The translations under genes were made by a program, and so were the position numbers. The notes below the pieces were generated by a model. It was not told the origin of the DNA and ran no database searches. It saw nothing but the letters and a program-made list of their open reading frames with translations. Shown here piece by piece: positions 9,053-18,819 of a DNA stretch of 64,000 bases (the stretch's first letter is position 1; the number at the start of each line of letters is the position of its first letter). The stretch is from ZC4RG30 sp963812195 (GTDB lineage: Bacteria > Pseudomonadota > Gammaproteobacteria > Steroidobacterales > Steroidobacteraceae). Location: assembly GCA_963812195.1 (NCBI GenBank), contig CAWEUI010000023.1:1-64000 (forward strand), read 5' to 3'.

Positions 9053-10198
9053 TTACGCTTCGCTGAGCGCCCGCCAGAGGCCGGTCTGGCCCTTGCCCTG
9101 GTTCTTCACCACGTACAGGGCCGCGTCGGCGCGCGCCAGAAGTACTTCCGGTTCGCGCCCCTGATCCGGTGCCATGCTGACGCCGACGCTGCAACCCACA
9201 CGCAGGATGCGGCCATCGGAGATGCGATGCTCGCGCGAGATCATGCCGATGATCTCGTCGGCTGCGGCGCGCGCGGTCAGTGCATCGGCATCGGCGAGCA
9301 TCACCACGAATTCATCCCCGCCGATGCGCGCCACCACTTCGTCCGGGCCGACCACCTGGCGCAGGCAAGCCGCCACGCGCTGCAGGATCTCGTCGCCGGC
9401 GGCGTGGCCCTGAGTGTCGTTGACGGCCTTGAAGCCATCCAGATCCACATACAGCACGGCGAAATTGCGGCCGCGCCCGCGATTGGCGCCCGGCAGTTCG
9501 TCGCAGGCCTCTTCCAGGCGCTGCATGAGCTCGGCACGGTTGGCAAGGCCGGTCAGGTGATCGGTCTGCGCCTTGCGCCGGAGCAGCTCGCCCGCCGTGA
9601 TCGAGGCCAGCAGCACCTGGCGGTTGTGGGCGGTGAAAGTGCTGATGGACGTGGCGGACAGGCCCAGCGCCACCGCGGCCATGATGTTGGCGCCACCCAG
9701 TGAGGCCAGTGCGTACATGGGCGGTACCACCGAGACGATCATGGTGGCCACCGCCGGCCTTGGCAGGGCGGCCCAGCGTGTGGCCACACCGGCGAGCACG
9801 CCCATCGTGCCGGCCAATGCCATGGTAGTCAGGGCGATGTTCCCGGTGCGGATGCTCATGGCGCAGCCGAAGCCGAAGCTGGCCATGGCCAGGCCGCTGG
9901 GCACCATGATGCCGGCCAGCGCGCGCGGTACGCCCCGACGCCGGGTGTAGAGCGGATACAACGCACGCCAGGCCACCAGGACCGCGGAAACAACCATCCA
10001 GATCCAGGCCCAGCCTGCGCCGCCGGATATCCAGACGGTCGTGCCGCAGATGACCAGCAGGGTGCTCGAATAGGTCACCAGCGACAACGCAGTGGTGGGT
10101 ACGGTTTCGAGCATGCGTTCGCGCACGCGTTCGGGAGCATCGGCCAGATTGCCAAGCAACAGGCGGTACAGGAATCCGGAAGAGGGGGGTGTGGCCAT
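9053..10198 (-). CDS. Membrane diguanylate cyclase (GGDEF)
   Basis: This is a 381-residue protein. The first ~190 residues hold about six hydrophobic helices, forming a membrane sensor of unknown ligand. A GGDEF domain follows, with TDHLTGLANRAEL, DLDGFKAVNDTQGHAAGDE and an intact catalytic IGGDEF. It should make cyclic di-GMP from two GTP. The inhibitory I-site RxxD, normally five residues before GGDEF, reads GPDE here, so product inhibition through the canonical site is probably absent. No EAL domain is present. It is divergent from the MFS transporter gene. Confidence 0.92.
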   Translation of the reverse strand: MATPPSSGFLYRLLLGNLADAPERVRERMLETVPTTALSLVTYSSTLLVICGTTVWISGGAGWAWIWMVVSAVLVAWRALYPLYTRRRGVPRALAGIMVPSGLAMASFGFGCAMSIRTGNIALTTMALAGTMGVLAGVATRWAALPRPAVATMIVSVVPPMYALASLGGANIMAAVALGLSATSISTFTAHNRQVLLASITAGELLRRKAQTDHLTGLANRAELMQRLEEACDELPGANRGRGRNFAVLYVDLDGFKAVNDTQGHAAGDEILQRVAACLRQVVGPDEVVARIGGDEFVVMLADADALTARAAADEIIGMISREHRISDGRILRVGCSVGVSMAPDQGREPEVLLARADAALYVVKNQGKGQTGLWRALSEA

Positions 10199-10313
10199 CG
10201 AATCGGGGGAAGAACGAACCGCATCCTTTTGGTTGTAACCGCCTATGCTATTCTCGCCGTTCCACCGCCCAGCGGCAAAGATTCAAACATAATTTCGATT
10301 GGGGGTAATCAAC

Positions 10314-11669
10314 GTGAGTGATCCGCGCAAGATCATCGACGACAACGCCATGTCGGTCAGGCAGTGGGTTGTCATCATCCTCATGGTGGCGCTGAACGCG
10401 CTTGACGGATTCGATGTGCTGTCGAGCGCCTTTGCCGCTCCGGGCATCACCAAGGAATGGGGCGTGCAGCGCGACGCGCTGGGCATCGTGCTGTCGGCAG
10501 AGCTGGTCGGCATGGGCTTCGGATCGCTGCTGCTGGGTGGCCTGGCCGACAAGTGGGGCCGCAAGCCAACCATGCTGGTTTGTCTGGTGGTCATGGCCAT
10601 CGGCATGTTTCTCGCCGGCCACGCCGGCGGCGTTACACCACTGATGGTCTGGCGTCTGCTCACCGGCCTGGGTATCGGCGGCATGCTGGCGGCAACCAAT
10701 GCCGTCACGGCAGAGTCCTCCAGCAAGGCGGGGCGCAGCGTGGCCATGGCGCTGTACGTCATCGGCTATCCGGTGGGCGCCACCATCGGCGGTTTCGTGG
10801 CGCAGGGCTGGCTGCTGGTGGACTTCGACTGGCGCGCGGTGTTCATGTTTGGCGCGGTGGTCACGACCGTGCTCATTCCGCTGGTGGCGCTGCTGGTGCC
10901 CGAACCACCGGCGTTCTTCGCCGCGCTGCGTCCGGCCGGTGCGGTGGAGAAGATCAACCGCTCCCTGAAGGCCTTCAAGAAGCCGCCCATTACCGAACTG
11001 CCGGCGCTCGCCCCGAGCGCGCCCAAGCCCAAGGTGTCGGACATCCTGTCCAACCCGCGGCTGCGTCCGGTCACCCTGCTGCTGGCCTTCGGCTACACCT
11101 TCCACACCATGACCTTCTATTACATTCTCAAGTGGGCCGTGCAGATCGTGCACGACTATCCACCGGGATATTCGCAGCCCGCCGCGGCCAGCGTGTTGAC
11201 CTGGGCCAATGTCGGCGGCGCGGCCGGTGGCCTGCTGTTCGGCTTCCTGATGAAGAAGTGGAACATCAAGTGGCCGACGATTCTGATGCTGCTGCTGGGC
11301 AGCGTCGCAGTGATCTACTTCGGCATGGGTCGCGAGACGCTGTGGGGCTGGCGCTGGGCCACCGTGTGTACCGGCTTCTTCACCAATGCCGCGATCGTGG
11401 GCTTCTACGCGGCCTTTGCGCTCGGGTTTCCGGTTCATGCCCGCGCCACGGGCACCGGCTTCGCGCTCGGCGTCGGCCGCCTTGGCGCGGCCACCGCGCC
11501 GTTCCTGGCCGGCGAGCTGTTCAAGCATCTGGGCAATGACCGGTTGCTGACGGTATCGATCATCATGGCCATGGGCTCGATCGTCTCGGCGCTGCTGCTG
11601 TGGATGCTGCCGATTCGCGATGCCGACGCGGAGGGCGCCGCCGCGATCGCCAAGATTCCGGTCGACTGA
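10314..11669 (+). CDS. MFS transporter, aromatic acid:H+ symporter-like
   Basis: This major facilitator has about 12 transmembrane helices and ~451 residues. The GTG at 10314 is chosen because GGGGGT lies just upstream; an in-frame TTG at 10299 is the alternative. The first helix region LNALDGFDVLSSAFAAP and the loop motif GGLADKWGRKP (motif A) fit the AAHS branch that imports aromatic or organic acids with protons. The actual substrate is unknown. An RhtA-like gene begins three bases after the stop, so the two are probably one operon. Confidence 0.87.
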   Translation: MSDPRKIIDDNAMSVRQWVVIILMVALNALDGFDVLSSAFAAPGITKEWGVQRDALGIVLSAELVGMGFGSLLLGGLADKWGRKPTMLVCLVVMAIGMFLAGHAGGVTPLMVWRLLTGLGIGGMLAATNAVTAESSSKAGRSVAMALYVIGYPVGATIGGFVAQGWLLVDFDWRAVFMFGAVVTTVLIPLVALLVPEPPAFFAALRPAGAVEKINRSLKAFKKPPITELPALAPSAPKPKVSDILSNPRLRPVTLLLAFGYTFHTMTFYYILKWAVQIVHDYPPGYSQPAAASVLTWANVGGAAGGLLFGFLMKKWNIKWPTILMLLLGSVAVIYFGMGRETLWGWRWATVCTGFFTNAAIVGFYAAFALGFPVHARATGTGFALGVGRLGAATAPFLAGELFKHLGNDRLLTVSIIMAMGSIVSALLLWMLPIRDADAEGAAAIAKIPVD

Positions 11670-11672
11670 CGG

Positions 11673-12530
11673 TTGCCGACACGCTGCAAGGTACTGGGGC
11701 CGCTGCTGCTGGTGGTGGCGGCCATGTGTGCCTTCCAGTCCGGCGCGGCGCTGGCCAAATCCCTGTTTCCGGTGGTGGGCGCACGCGGCGCGGCCGCGCT
11801 GCGGCTGAGCTTCGCCGCACTGATCCTGCTGGTTGCATTCCGCGCCTGGCGCGCACGTTTGCCGCGTACCGGATGGGTGCGCGTGGCGCGCTACGGCGCG
11901 GCGCTGGCCCTGATGAACCTGTGCTTCTATCTGGCGCTGGAACGTTTGCCGCTGGGCATCGCCGTGTCACTGGAGTTCACCGGTCCGCTGGCAGTGGCGC
12001 TGTCGCATTCGCGCCGTGCCGTGGACTTTCTGTGGGCGGGACTGGCGATTCTGGGTCTTGCCTTGCTGCTGCCGCTGCCTCATGTCGGCGGTACCGCGTA
12101 TCTGGATCCACTGGGAATGCTGTTTGCGCTTGGCGCGGGGTTCTTCTGGGCGCTGTACATCGTCTGGGGCAGACAGGCCGGGCTGGTTGCCGGCACGCGC
12201 ACCGTGGCGCTGGGCATGGCCTGCGGCGCGCTGCTTGCCCTGCCGATCGGTGCCGTACCCGCATTGCCGGCGCTGTTCTCCCCGACGCTGCTGGGCATTG
12301 CCGTGGCGGTCGCCGTGCTGTCCAGCGCAGTGCCCTACACGCTGGAAATGCTGGCGCTGATGCGTCTGCCGGCGCGTGTGTTCGGGGTGTCGATGAGCCT
12401 GGAGCCGGTCATCGCCGCACTGACGGGCTGGTTCTGGCTGGGCGAGCAGCTCAGGTCCTCGCAGTTGACGGCCATTGCCGCGATCGTGGTGGCCAGCGGT
12501 GGCGCGGCCCTGTCGGCGCGCGAGGCATAG
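11673..12530 (+). CDS. rhtA: EamA/DMT-family exporter, RhtA-like
   Basis: This drug/metabolite transporter has 285 residues, ten predicted transmembrane helices and two EamA repeats. Motifs such as LALERLPLGIAVSLEFTGPL and the second repeat SMSLEPVIAALTGW are typical of RhtA, the threonine/homoserine exporter. The proposed start is a TTG at 11673, three bases after the MFS stop, and fits translational coupling. The amino-acid efflux role is inferred from family similarity only. Confidence 0.8.
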   Translation: MPTRCKVLGPLLLVVAAMCAFQSGAALAKSLFPVVGARGAAALRLSFAALILLVAFRAWRARLPRTGWVRVARYGAALALMNLCFYLALERLPLGIAVSLEFTGPLAVALSHSRRAVDFLWAGLAILGLALLLPLPHVGGTAYLDPLGMLFALGAGFFWALYIVWGRQAGLVAGTRTVALGMACGALLALPIGAVPALPALFSPTLLGIAVAVAVLSSAVPYTLEMLALMRLPARVFGVSMSLEPVIAALTGWFWLGEQLRSSQLTAIAAIVVASGGAALSAREA

Positions 12531-12536
12531 AGCGGG

Positions 12537-14918
12537 CTAGAGCTGCAGGCGCAGGCCGAGCCAGGCGCCACGCGGTGGGCCGACGCCATAGAAACGTGGG
12601 TCGTGGTATTGCGCAAATACCTCGTCGGGCTGGCCCAGCAGCCCAAAAGTCGTGTACTTCGCGTTGAACAGGTTTTCGATGCGTCCGTACAGGGTGAGGG
12701 CGGCGTTGACCCTGAACTCACCGTGCAGATTGATCACCGCGTAATCGGGGGTGGTGCCGAGCGCGTTGATCTCATCGCCGCGCAGGGACACGCCGCTGCG
12801 GTATTCGACGTCGGTGCCCACACTCACGCCCGCGGATGCCCGGTACTGCAGCGACAGGTTGGCCTGGTGGCGTGCGATTCCGGGCAGTCGGTCTCCGGGT
12901 TCAACCTGCAGCTTGTCGGCGCCGACGATTCGCGTGGCGCCTGCCGCTGCGGCCGCTGCCGCGCCGAACAACGGGTGATTGGGACTGTTGACGATGAATG
13001 AGTCCTGGTAGGTGGCATCCACCAGGCTGTAATCCAGACTCCAGCTGAAGGCACCGGAATTCCGGGAGATCTGCAGCTCCAGACCCCGGCGCCGGGTGTC
13101 GCCTACATTCTGGAAGAAGCCCTCGTTGGACAACGCCCCGCCGGTGGTCTGAAACAGGATGTCGTGCCGGTTGACCATCTGGTATGCGCCGGCCTGCCAA
13201 TGCAAACCCGGACCGAGCACACCGCGTGCGCCGATCTCGGCGCTGCGCGCCACCACGTCCTGCAGCGGTGGGTCGGCCAGGAAGGCATTGGGCAGGTTGC
13301 ACGGCGCGCTGGCGTCCGCGCAGGCCAGTTCCACTGCCGTGGGCGCGCGGCTGGCCTGGGACAGATTGCCGTAAACCAGCAGGCCATGACTGCCGCGCCA
13401 TGCCAGGCCCAGGGCAGGATTGATGCGCCCATACGGGTGGCTGCCATCCAGTTCCGGTGCCAGGCCGGAACGGTCGGTCAATGCGATGCGGGTATGGTCA
13501 TAGCGGGCCGCGGCGGTCAGTGAAACCTGCCTGCTCAGATCGAGCGTATCGGCGGCATAGATGCTGAGCGTGCCGACGCCGCTGTGCACGTCCGTGCCGT
13601 AGTCCGGCGCGTAGATGCCGGTGCGCGTCGTGCCACGCTCGGGCGTGAGCGAGGCCACTTCCACGCTGGAGACGAAGCCGACGGAACCGTGTTGCCAGGC
13701 TGCTCCCAGCGTCAGGTTGTTGCGGCGCTGGCCACCCAGCAGCAGTTCGTGGCCAAGCTGCAGCGATGCGCCGTAGCTGTGCTGGTCACGGTGGCTGATG
13801 TTGTTGATGGCGTCCAGCTCTGCGGCGTTGTATTGCACCGGGATCGGGTCGCCGTGCTGATCCAGTACCAGGGTGTACCCGTCGACTTGCGAGCAGATGC
13901 CATCGCCCTGTACATCGACAAAGTCCTGGTCAACCAGAAGCTGCTGGCCGCCGATGTCACACGGCGCAAAGCTCGTGCTGTCGCCATTGAAAGTCCCGGT
14001 GCGCAGCTGGCGGTAGAAGAGATTGCCGGACAGCTTCAATCCTGCGCCCAGTGCCTTCGAACCGGTGGCAATCAGCTGGTTCAGATGGTTTTCAGTGCGA
14101 TCGGGCCAGGTGAACACGGCGCTGCGATCGACCGCCACCAGTTCGGCCGGGGAGGCGCCGTTGCCCCGCAGGTCGCTGTTCGCGTGGGTGTAGGACAGAT
14201 CGAAGCTGTCCTCACCGCTGCGCCAGCTCAGCGCGCCATAGCCACGTACTGCCGTGGAGTTCGAATGCGCCCGCCATCCGCGCTCATGGAAATAATCCAC
14301 GTCACCGTACCAGCCCCAGTGGCCGTTGTTGCCGCCGCCCTGCAGCGATCCGGTGCGGCGGCCGAACGAACCGGCCAGCGCATCCAGGGCCGTGCCGCTG
14401 GTGTTGAATCCGTTCTTCATGGTCAGCGACAGCGCGCCGCCGAGGGAATTCAGGCCGAACACCGGATTGGTGCCGGACAGCAGCTGGACGCCGTACACGG
14501 CCGACAGCGGCAGCAGGTCCCAGTTCACCGTGTCGCCGAAGGTCTCGTTCAGGCGCACGCCGTCCGCGTAGACGGAAAGTCCCTGCGCCATGCCGAGCAG
14601 CGGCGAGGCAGTCTGGCCGCGGAAGTTGACGTCGGGTTGCAGCGGATTGTTCTGCGCCTGATTGATGCTGACGCTGCCGAAGTCGCGATTCAGCAGATCC
14701 GTGACATCCAGCGGCTGCAAAGCCTGGATGTCCGCGACCGTGGCGCTCTGCACCCGGGCCGGCACGCGATCACGGGCGATCTTCTGTCCGTATGGCGCGG
14801 TTACCACCACTTCGCTGAGCACGTCATGGCCGGCTGGTACGTCGGCAGCGTGGGCGATAACCAGACTGGACAGGGGCACTGCCGCCTGTGCGGCGAATCG
14901 CCGTAACGCTCTGGCCAA
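12537..14918 (-). CDS. TonB-dependent outer-membrane receptor
   Basis: This 793-residue protein has a signal peptide (AAQAAVPLSSLVIAHA), a TonB-box region (SEVVVTAPYG) and a plug domain with NFRGQTASPLLGMAQGLSVY and LLSGTNPVFGLNSLGGALSL. A 22-stranded beta-barrel follows and ends in an aliphatic residue (LGLRLQL). A repeated Ala stretch (FGAAAAAAAG) lies in a barrel loop. The TTG at 14918 is the only start placing the signal peptide at the N terminus. The reading frame is uninterrupted over 2.4 kb, unlike the GH3 gene next door. The ligand is not identifiable. The divergent glucosidase raises the possibility of carbohydrate uptake. Confidence 0.92.
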   Translation of the reverse strand: MARALRRFAAQAAVPLSSLVIAHAADVPAGHDVLSEVVVTAPYGQKIARDRVPARVQSATVADIQALQPLDVTDLLNRDFGSVSINQAQNNPLQPDVNFRGQTASPLLGMAQGLSVYADGVRLNETFGDTVNWDLLPLSAVYGVQLLSGTNPVFGLNSLGGALSLTMKNGFNTSGTALDALAGSFGRRTGSLQGGGNNGHWGWYGDVDYFHERGWRAHSNSTAVRGYGALSWRSGEDSFDLSYTHANSDLRGNGASPAELVAVDRSAVFTWPDRTENHLNQLIATGSKALGAGLKLSGNLFYRQLRTGTFNGDSTSFAPCDIGGQQLLVDQDFVDVQGDGICSQVDGYTLVLDQHGDPIPVQYNAAELDAINNISHRDQHSYGASLQLGHELLLGGQRRNNLTLGAAWQHGSVGFVSSVEVASLTPERGTTRTGIYAPDYGTDVHSGVGTLSIYAADTLDLSRQVSLTAAARYDHTRIALTDRSGLAPELDGSHPYGRINPALGLAWRGSHGLLVYGNLSQASRAPTAVELACADASAPCNLPNAFLADPPLQDVVARSAEIGARGVLGPGLHWQAGAYQMVNRHDILFQTTGGALSNEGFFQNVGDTRRRGLELQISRNSGAFSWSLDYSLVDATYQDSFIVNSPNHPLFGAAAAAAAGATRIVGADKLQVEPGDRLPGIARHQANLSLQYRASAGVSVGTDVEYRSGVSLRGDEINALGTTPDYAVINLHGEFRVNAALTLYGRIENLFNAKYTTFGLLGQPDEVFAQYHDPRFYGVGPPRGAWLGLRLQL

Positions 14919-15109
14919 CCGTATTCTCCGCGAGATGCCCTGTTTGATCCGTGCCGCATTGTCTCCGGTCGTGCAGCGGGCAGGCCAGTGATTGCTCCGG
15001 CATTACGGATCGCGAACTCTTTGCGAAGCGTGGCAATACCCCTATCCTGCGTCCTCGCGCGCGGGGCGGGTGATTCGACCGGATCCGTGAAGAACTGGTG
15101 GGGGAAGTG

Positions 15110-17123
15110 ATGACAAGAAGTCCGAACCTGGTCCGTGGCCTTGCCTGGATGGCTGCAGCGGTAGTCATGACGGGCGTGGCACAGACACCGGCGGCGGCAC
15201 CCGCACGGTGGTCACCCCGATCTGTGGCCCGCCCCGCCATCGCCGCTCAAGCCGGATGCGCAGCTCGAGCATCGGGTTGCCGATCTGCTGGCGAAGATGA
15301 CGGTGGAAGAGAAGGTCGGACAGGTGATCCAGCCGGACATCGACAGCGTGACGCCCGAGGACATGCGCCGCTACCACTTCGGCGCCGTCCTCAATGGTGG
15401 CGACTCCTCGCCGGACAAGGACGAATTCGCGCCGCCTGAGAAGTGGCTGGCGCTGGCGGATGCCTTCTACGAGGCGTCGGTGGACCGCAGCAATGGGGGC
15501 GTCGGCATTCCCTCGATCTGGGGCACCGATGCCGTGCACGGTGACAACAACATCATCGGCGCCACGCTGTTTCCGCAGAACATCGGCGCTGGGCGCGACG
15601 CGCGATCCGGAGCTGATGCAGGAGATCGGCGCGGCCACCGCCGCGGAGATGCGCGCCACCGGGCATGGACTGGACTTTCGCGCCGACGCTGACCGTGCCG
15701 CAGGACACGCGCTGGGGCCGGACCTACGAGGGCTATTCGGAGGATCCGCAGGTCGTGGCCGTCGTACGCGCCGCGCGATGGTGCGCGGCCTGCAGGGCGA
15801 GCCCGGCAGCCCGGATTTCCTGCGCCGCCGCCATGTGATCGCCACGGCCAAGCATTTCCTGGGTGACGGCGGCACCACCAATGGCAAGGACCAGGGCGAC
15901 ACGCGGGTCGACGAGGCGACGCTGCGCGACATCCACGGCGCCGGTTACGTCGCCGCCGTCGGTGCCGGCGTGCATGTCCGTGATGGCCTCGTACACCAGC
16001 TGGAACGGCGAGAAGATGCATGGCAACCACGGCCTGCTGACCGACGTGCTGAAGGACCGCATGGGTTTCGACGGGTTTCATCGTCGGCGACTGGAACGGC
16101 CACGGCCAGGTGCGCGGCTGCCGGGCCACCGACTGCCCGGCCGGCGATCAATGCCGGCCTGGACATGTACATGGCGCCGGACAGCTGGAGGGCCTGTACG
16201 ACAACCGCTGGCCGAGGTGAAGCAGCGGCGAGGTGCCCATGGCGCGGCTGGACGATGCGGTGCGCGCGCATCCTGCGCGTGAAGTTGCGCGATGGGCCTG
16301 TTCGAGCCGGCAAGCCTTCGAGCCGGCCGTGGTGCCGGCGATCTTCAGCGACACTGGGCAGTCCGGCGCATCGCGCGCATCGCGCGCCGCGCCGTGCGCG
16401 AATCGCTGGTGCTGCTGAAGAACAACGGCGGCCTGCTGCCGCTGTCCCCGAAGCAGCACGTGCTGGTCGCCGGCGACGGCGCGAACAACTATCGCCAAGC
16501 AGTCCGGCGGCTGGACGCTGACCTGGCAGGGCACCGGCGCGGACAACAGTCGACTTCCCGGGCGCCACGTCGATCTGGGCAGGGCATCCGCGACAATGTG
16601 CAAGGCGCCGGCGGCAGCGCCGAGCTGTCCGCGGACGGCAGCTACACAGCGCAAGCCCGATGTGGCGATCGTGGTGTTCGGCGAGAACCCCTATGCCGAG
16701 GGCGTGGGCGACCGGCGCAACCTGATGCTGCAAGCCCGTGACAGCAACGCGACCTGGAGATCCTGGCAAGCTCGAAGGCGCAGAATATCCCGGTGGTGGC
16801 GGTGTTCCTGTCGGGCCGCCCGCTGTGGGTGAACCGCGAACTCAACGCCTCGCAGGCGTTCGTGGCGGCCTGGCTGCCGGGCTCGGAGGGCGAGGGCATC
16901 GCCGACGTGCTGTTCCGCAAGCCCGATGGCGCGCGTCGCGTACGACTTCCACGGCAAGCTGTCGTTCTCCTGGCCGAAGACCGCCACGCAGTTTGCCCTG
17001 CATCGGGACAATGCCGACTACGATCCGCTGTTCGCCTTCGGCTACGGGCTCACGTACGGGGATCATCGGGATCTGCCCGTGTTGCCGGAGGACTCCGGCA
17101 TCGAACCGGCGGGCACGCCATGA
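15110..17123 (+). pseudogene. Glycoside hydrolase family 3 beta-glucosidase, many frameshifts
   Basis: Translating across frames gives a full-length secreted GH3 enzyme. It has a signal peptide (GLAWMAAAVVMTGVAQ), then MTVEEKVGQVIQPDI, WGTDAVHGDNNIIGATLFP, KHFLGDGG and the nucleophile region with Asp in VGDWNGHG. The C-terminal domain contains ESLVLLKNNGGLLPL and ends FGYGLTYG. GH3 exo-beta-glucosidases release glucose from oligosaccharide ends in the periplasm or outside. At least a dozen single-base indels occur between about 15,200 and 16,950, mostly one extra base (for example before ATG at ~15,980 and ~16,286). Each frame still has conserved motifs, so either the gene is freshly decaying or this patch is poorly sequenced. 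The stop overlaps the PPK2 start as ATGA. Confidence 0.85.
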
Positions 17124-18026
17124 CCAGCAAGCACAAGAGCCAGCAAGGCCGCGAAGTTGTCGCGCATCGAGCACTTCCGCGTGCGACCCGATCGCAAGGT
17201 GGATCTGGGGCGCTGGCCCACCCGGGTGGCGGACTTCTACAAGAACGATGCGGACGCCGAAAAGCAGCTGGCCAGGCAGGTGGAGCGCACCAGCGAATTG
17301 CAGGACGTGCTCTATGCCAGCGACCGCTACTCGTTGCTGCTGGTGTTCCAGGCCATGGATGCGGCCGGCAAGGACGGCGCCATCAAGCACGTGATGTCGG
17401 GCGTCAATCCGCAGGGGTGCCAGGTGTGGAGCTTCAAGCAGCCGAGCACCGAGGAGTTGCAGCACGATTTCCTGTGGCGCACCAGCCTGCGGCTGCCCGA
17501 GCGCGGACGCATCGGCATCTTCAACCGCTCGCACTACGAGGAGGTGCTGGTGGTGCGTGTGCACACCGAGTACCTGGCCGCACAGCGCCTGCCGGCGGAT
17601 CCGGCGCCCGGGTCAAAGGCCTTCTGGAAGGAGCGGATGCGCTCGATCCGCGATTACGAGGCACACCTGACGCGAAACGGCACGGTGATCGTGAAGTTCT
17701 TCCTGCACGTCTCGAAGCCCGAACAGCGCGAGCGCTTCCTGGATCGCATCGATCATCCGGACAAGAACTGGAAATTCAGCGTCGGCGATGTCGCGGAGCG
17801 ACAGCACTGGGACGCCTACATGGATGCCTACCAGCAGATGCTGTCGGCCACCAGTACGCGGCAGGCGCCCTGGTACGTGATACCGGCCGACGACAAGAAG
17901 AACGCGCGGCTGATCATGTCCGCCGTGATCAATCGCACGCTGGAATCGCTGAAGCTGGAATACCCGAAGCTGGACAAGCACCGGCTCGCCGCGCTGAAGG
18001 CGTCGCGACGGCTGCTGGCGCAATAG
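17120..18026 (+). CDS. ppk2: Polyphosphate kinase 2 family protein
   Basis: This PPK2-family kinase transfers phosphate between polyphosphate and nucleotides in the cytoplasm. The Walker A-type motif VFQAMDAAGKDGAIKHVM, the following GVNPQGCQVWSFKQPS and the lid region FNRSHYEEVLVVRV are clear. The ATG at 17120 overlaps the GH3 stop, but an extra G near 17,153 puts the first eleven codons out of frame with the body (LSRIEHFRVRPD onward). It is about 302 residues when repaired, close to the family norm. The motif pattern resembles the AMP/ADP-phosphorylating classes, which I state with low certainty. Confidence 0.9.
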
Positions 18027-18038
18027 AAACGGCTACGC

Positions 18039-18725
18039 TCAGCCGTCGCGCAGCGACTGCACCGCCTCGGCCATCTTTTCCGGCGAGCCTTCCAGTCCGG
18101 CAAACCTTGCCGGCGAGCCGCGCGGCGTCATGGTGAATACCTCTTCGACGCTGGTGTAGTCGTGATAGCCCATGCGGGCCAGCGGACGCAGCGCCTGGAT
18201 ATCGATGCGGCCGTCTTTCAGGCAGGCATCGTCGATGTGCACGCAGATGACACGTCCGAAGACCACCTCGACCGCACCGGTAGGGCCATTGCCCGGCAGA
18301 TGCACGGTCTGCATGTGGCGGCACTCGAACTGGATGGGCGACGCCGCCACGCGTGGCGGGCGCACCAGCCGCGATGGAGCCTTGTCCAGTTGCGCATGTG
18401 CGAATTCGTCCTGACCGTGTGGCAGTTCCTCGGAAGTACGGTTGACGGCTTCGCGCAAGGCCCAGGTTGCCATGTTCCAGACGAACTCGCCGGTCTGTTC
18501 GACGTTGACCACCGTGTCCTTGCGCGCGCCGCGCGGGTTGTGGTTGGCGCTGAACATCACCATGGGCGGGTCGTAGTTGATCATCTGGAACTGGCTGAAT
18601 GGCGCCAGGTTGTCGGCGCCTGTGGCGCTGGTGGTGGAAATCCAGCCGATCGGCCGGGGGACCACGCAGGACTTGAACGGATTGAAGGGCAGGCCATGCG
18701 GCGTGACGCCCGGTTCGTAATGCAT
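18039..18725 (-). CDS. Flavin reductase-like, FMN-binding split-barrel protein
   Basis: This 228-residue protein of the flavin reductase/DIM6-NTAB family starts at the ATG at 18725 (MHYEPG). It contains VVPRPIGWISTTSATGADNLAPFS and SANHNPRGARKDTVVNV, the FMN-binding part of the split barrel, and a conserved TGEFVWNMA segment. Such proteins reduce flavins with NAD(P)H or bind FMN for other redox steps. It is divergent from the quinohemoprotein dehydrogenase gene with a 94-base spacer. The partner oxygenase, if any, is not in view. Confidence 0.85.
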   Translation of the reverse strand: MHYEPGVTPHGLPFNPFKSCVVPRPIGWISTTSATGADNLAPFSQFQMINYDPPMVMFSANHNPRGARKDTVVNVEQTGEFVWNMATWALREAVNRTSEELPHGQDEFAHAQLDKAPSRLVRPPRVAASPIQFECRHMQTVHLPGNGPTGAVEVVFGRVICVHIDDACLKDGRIDIQALRPLARMGYHDYTSVEEVFTMTPRGSPARFAGLEGSPEKMAEAVQSLRDG

Positions 18726-18819
18726 GCTGGATGAGTTGTTCCGTGCTACGCCGTCCCGTGGCGGAACCTGGCAACAGGGTTCAGAATACGCGCACTGGCG
18801 GGGTAAGTGGGGGGTTGGA

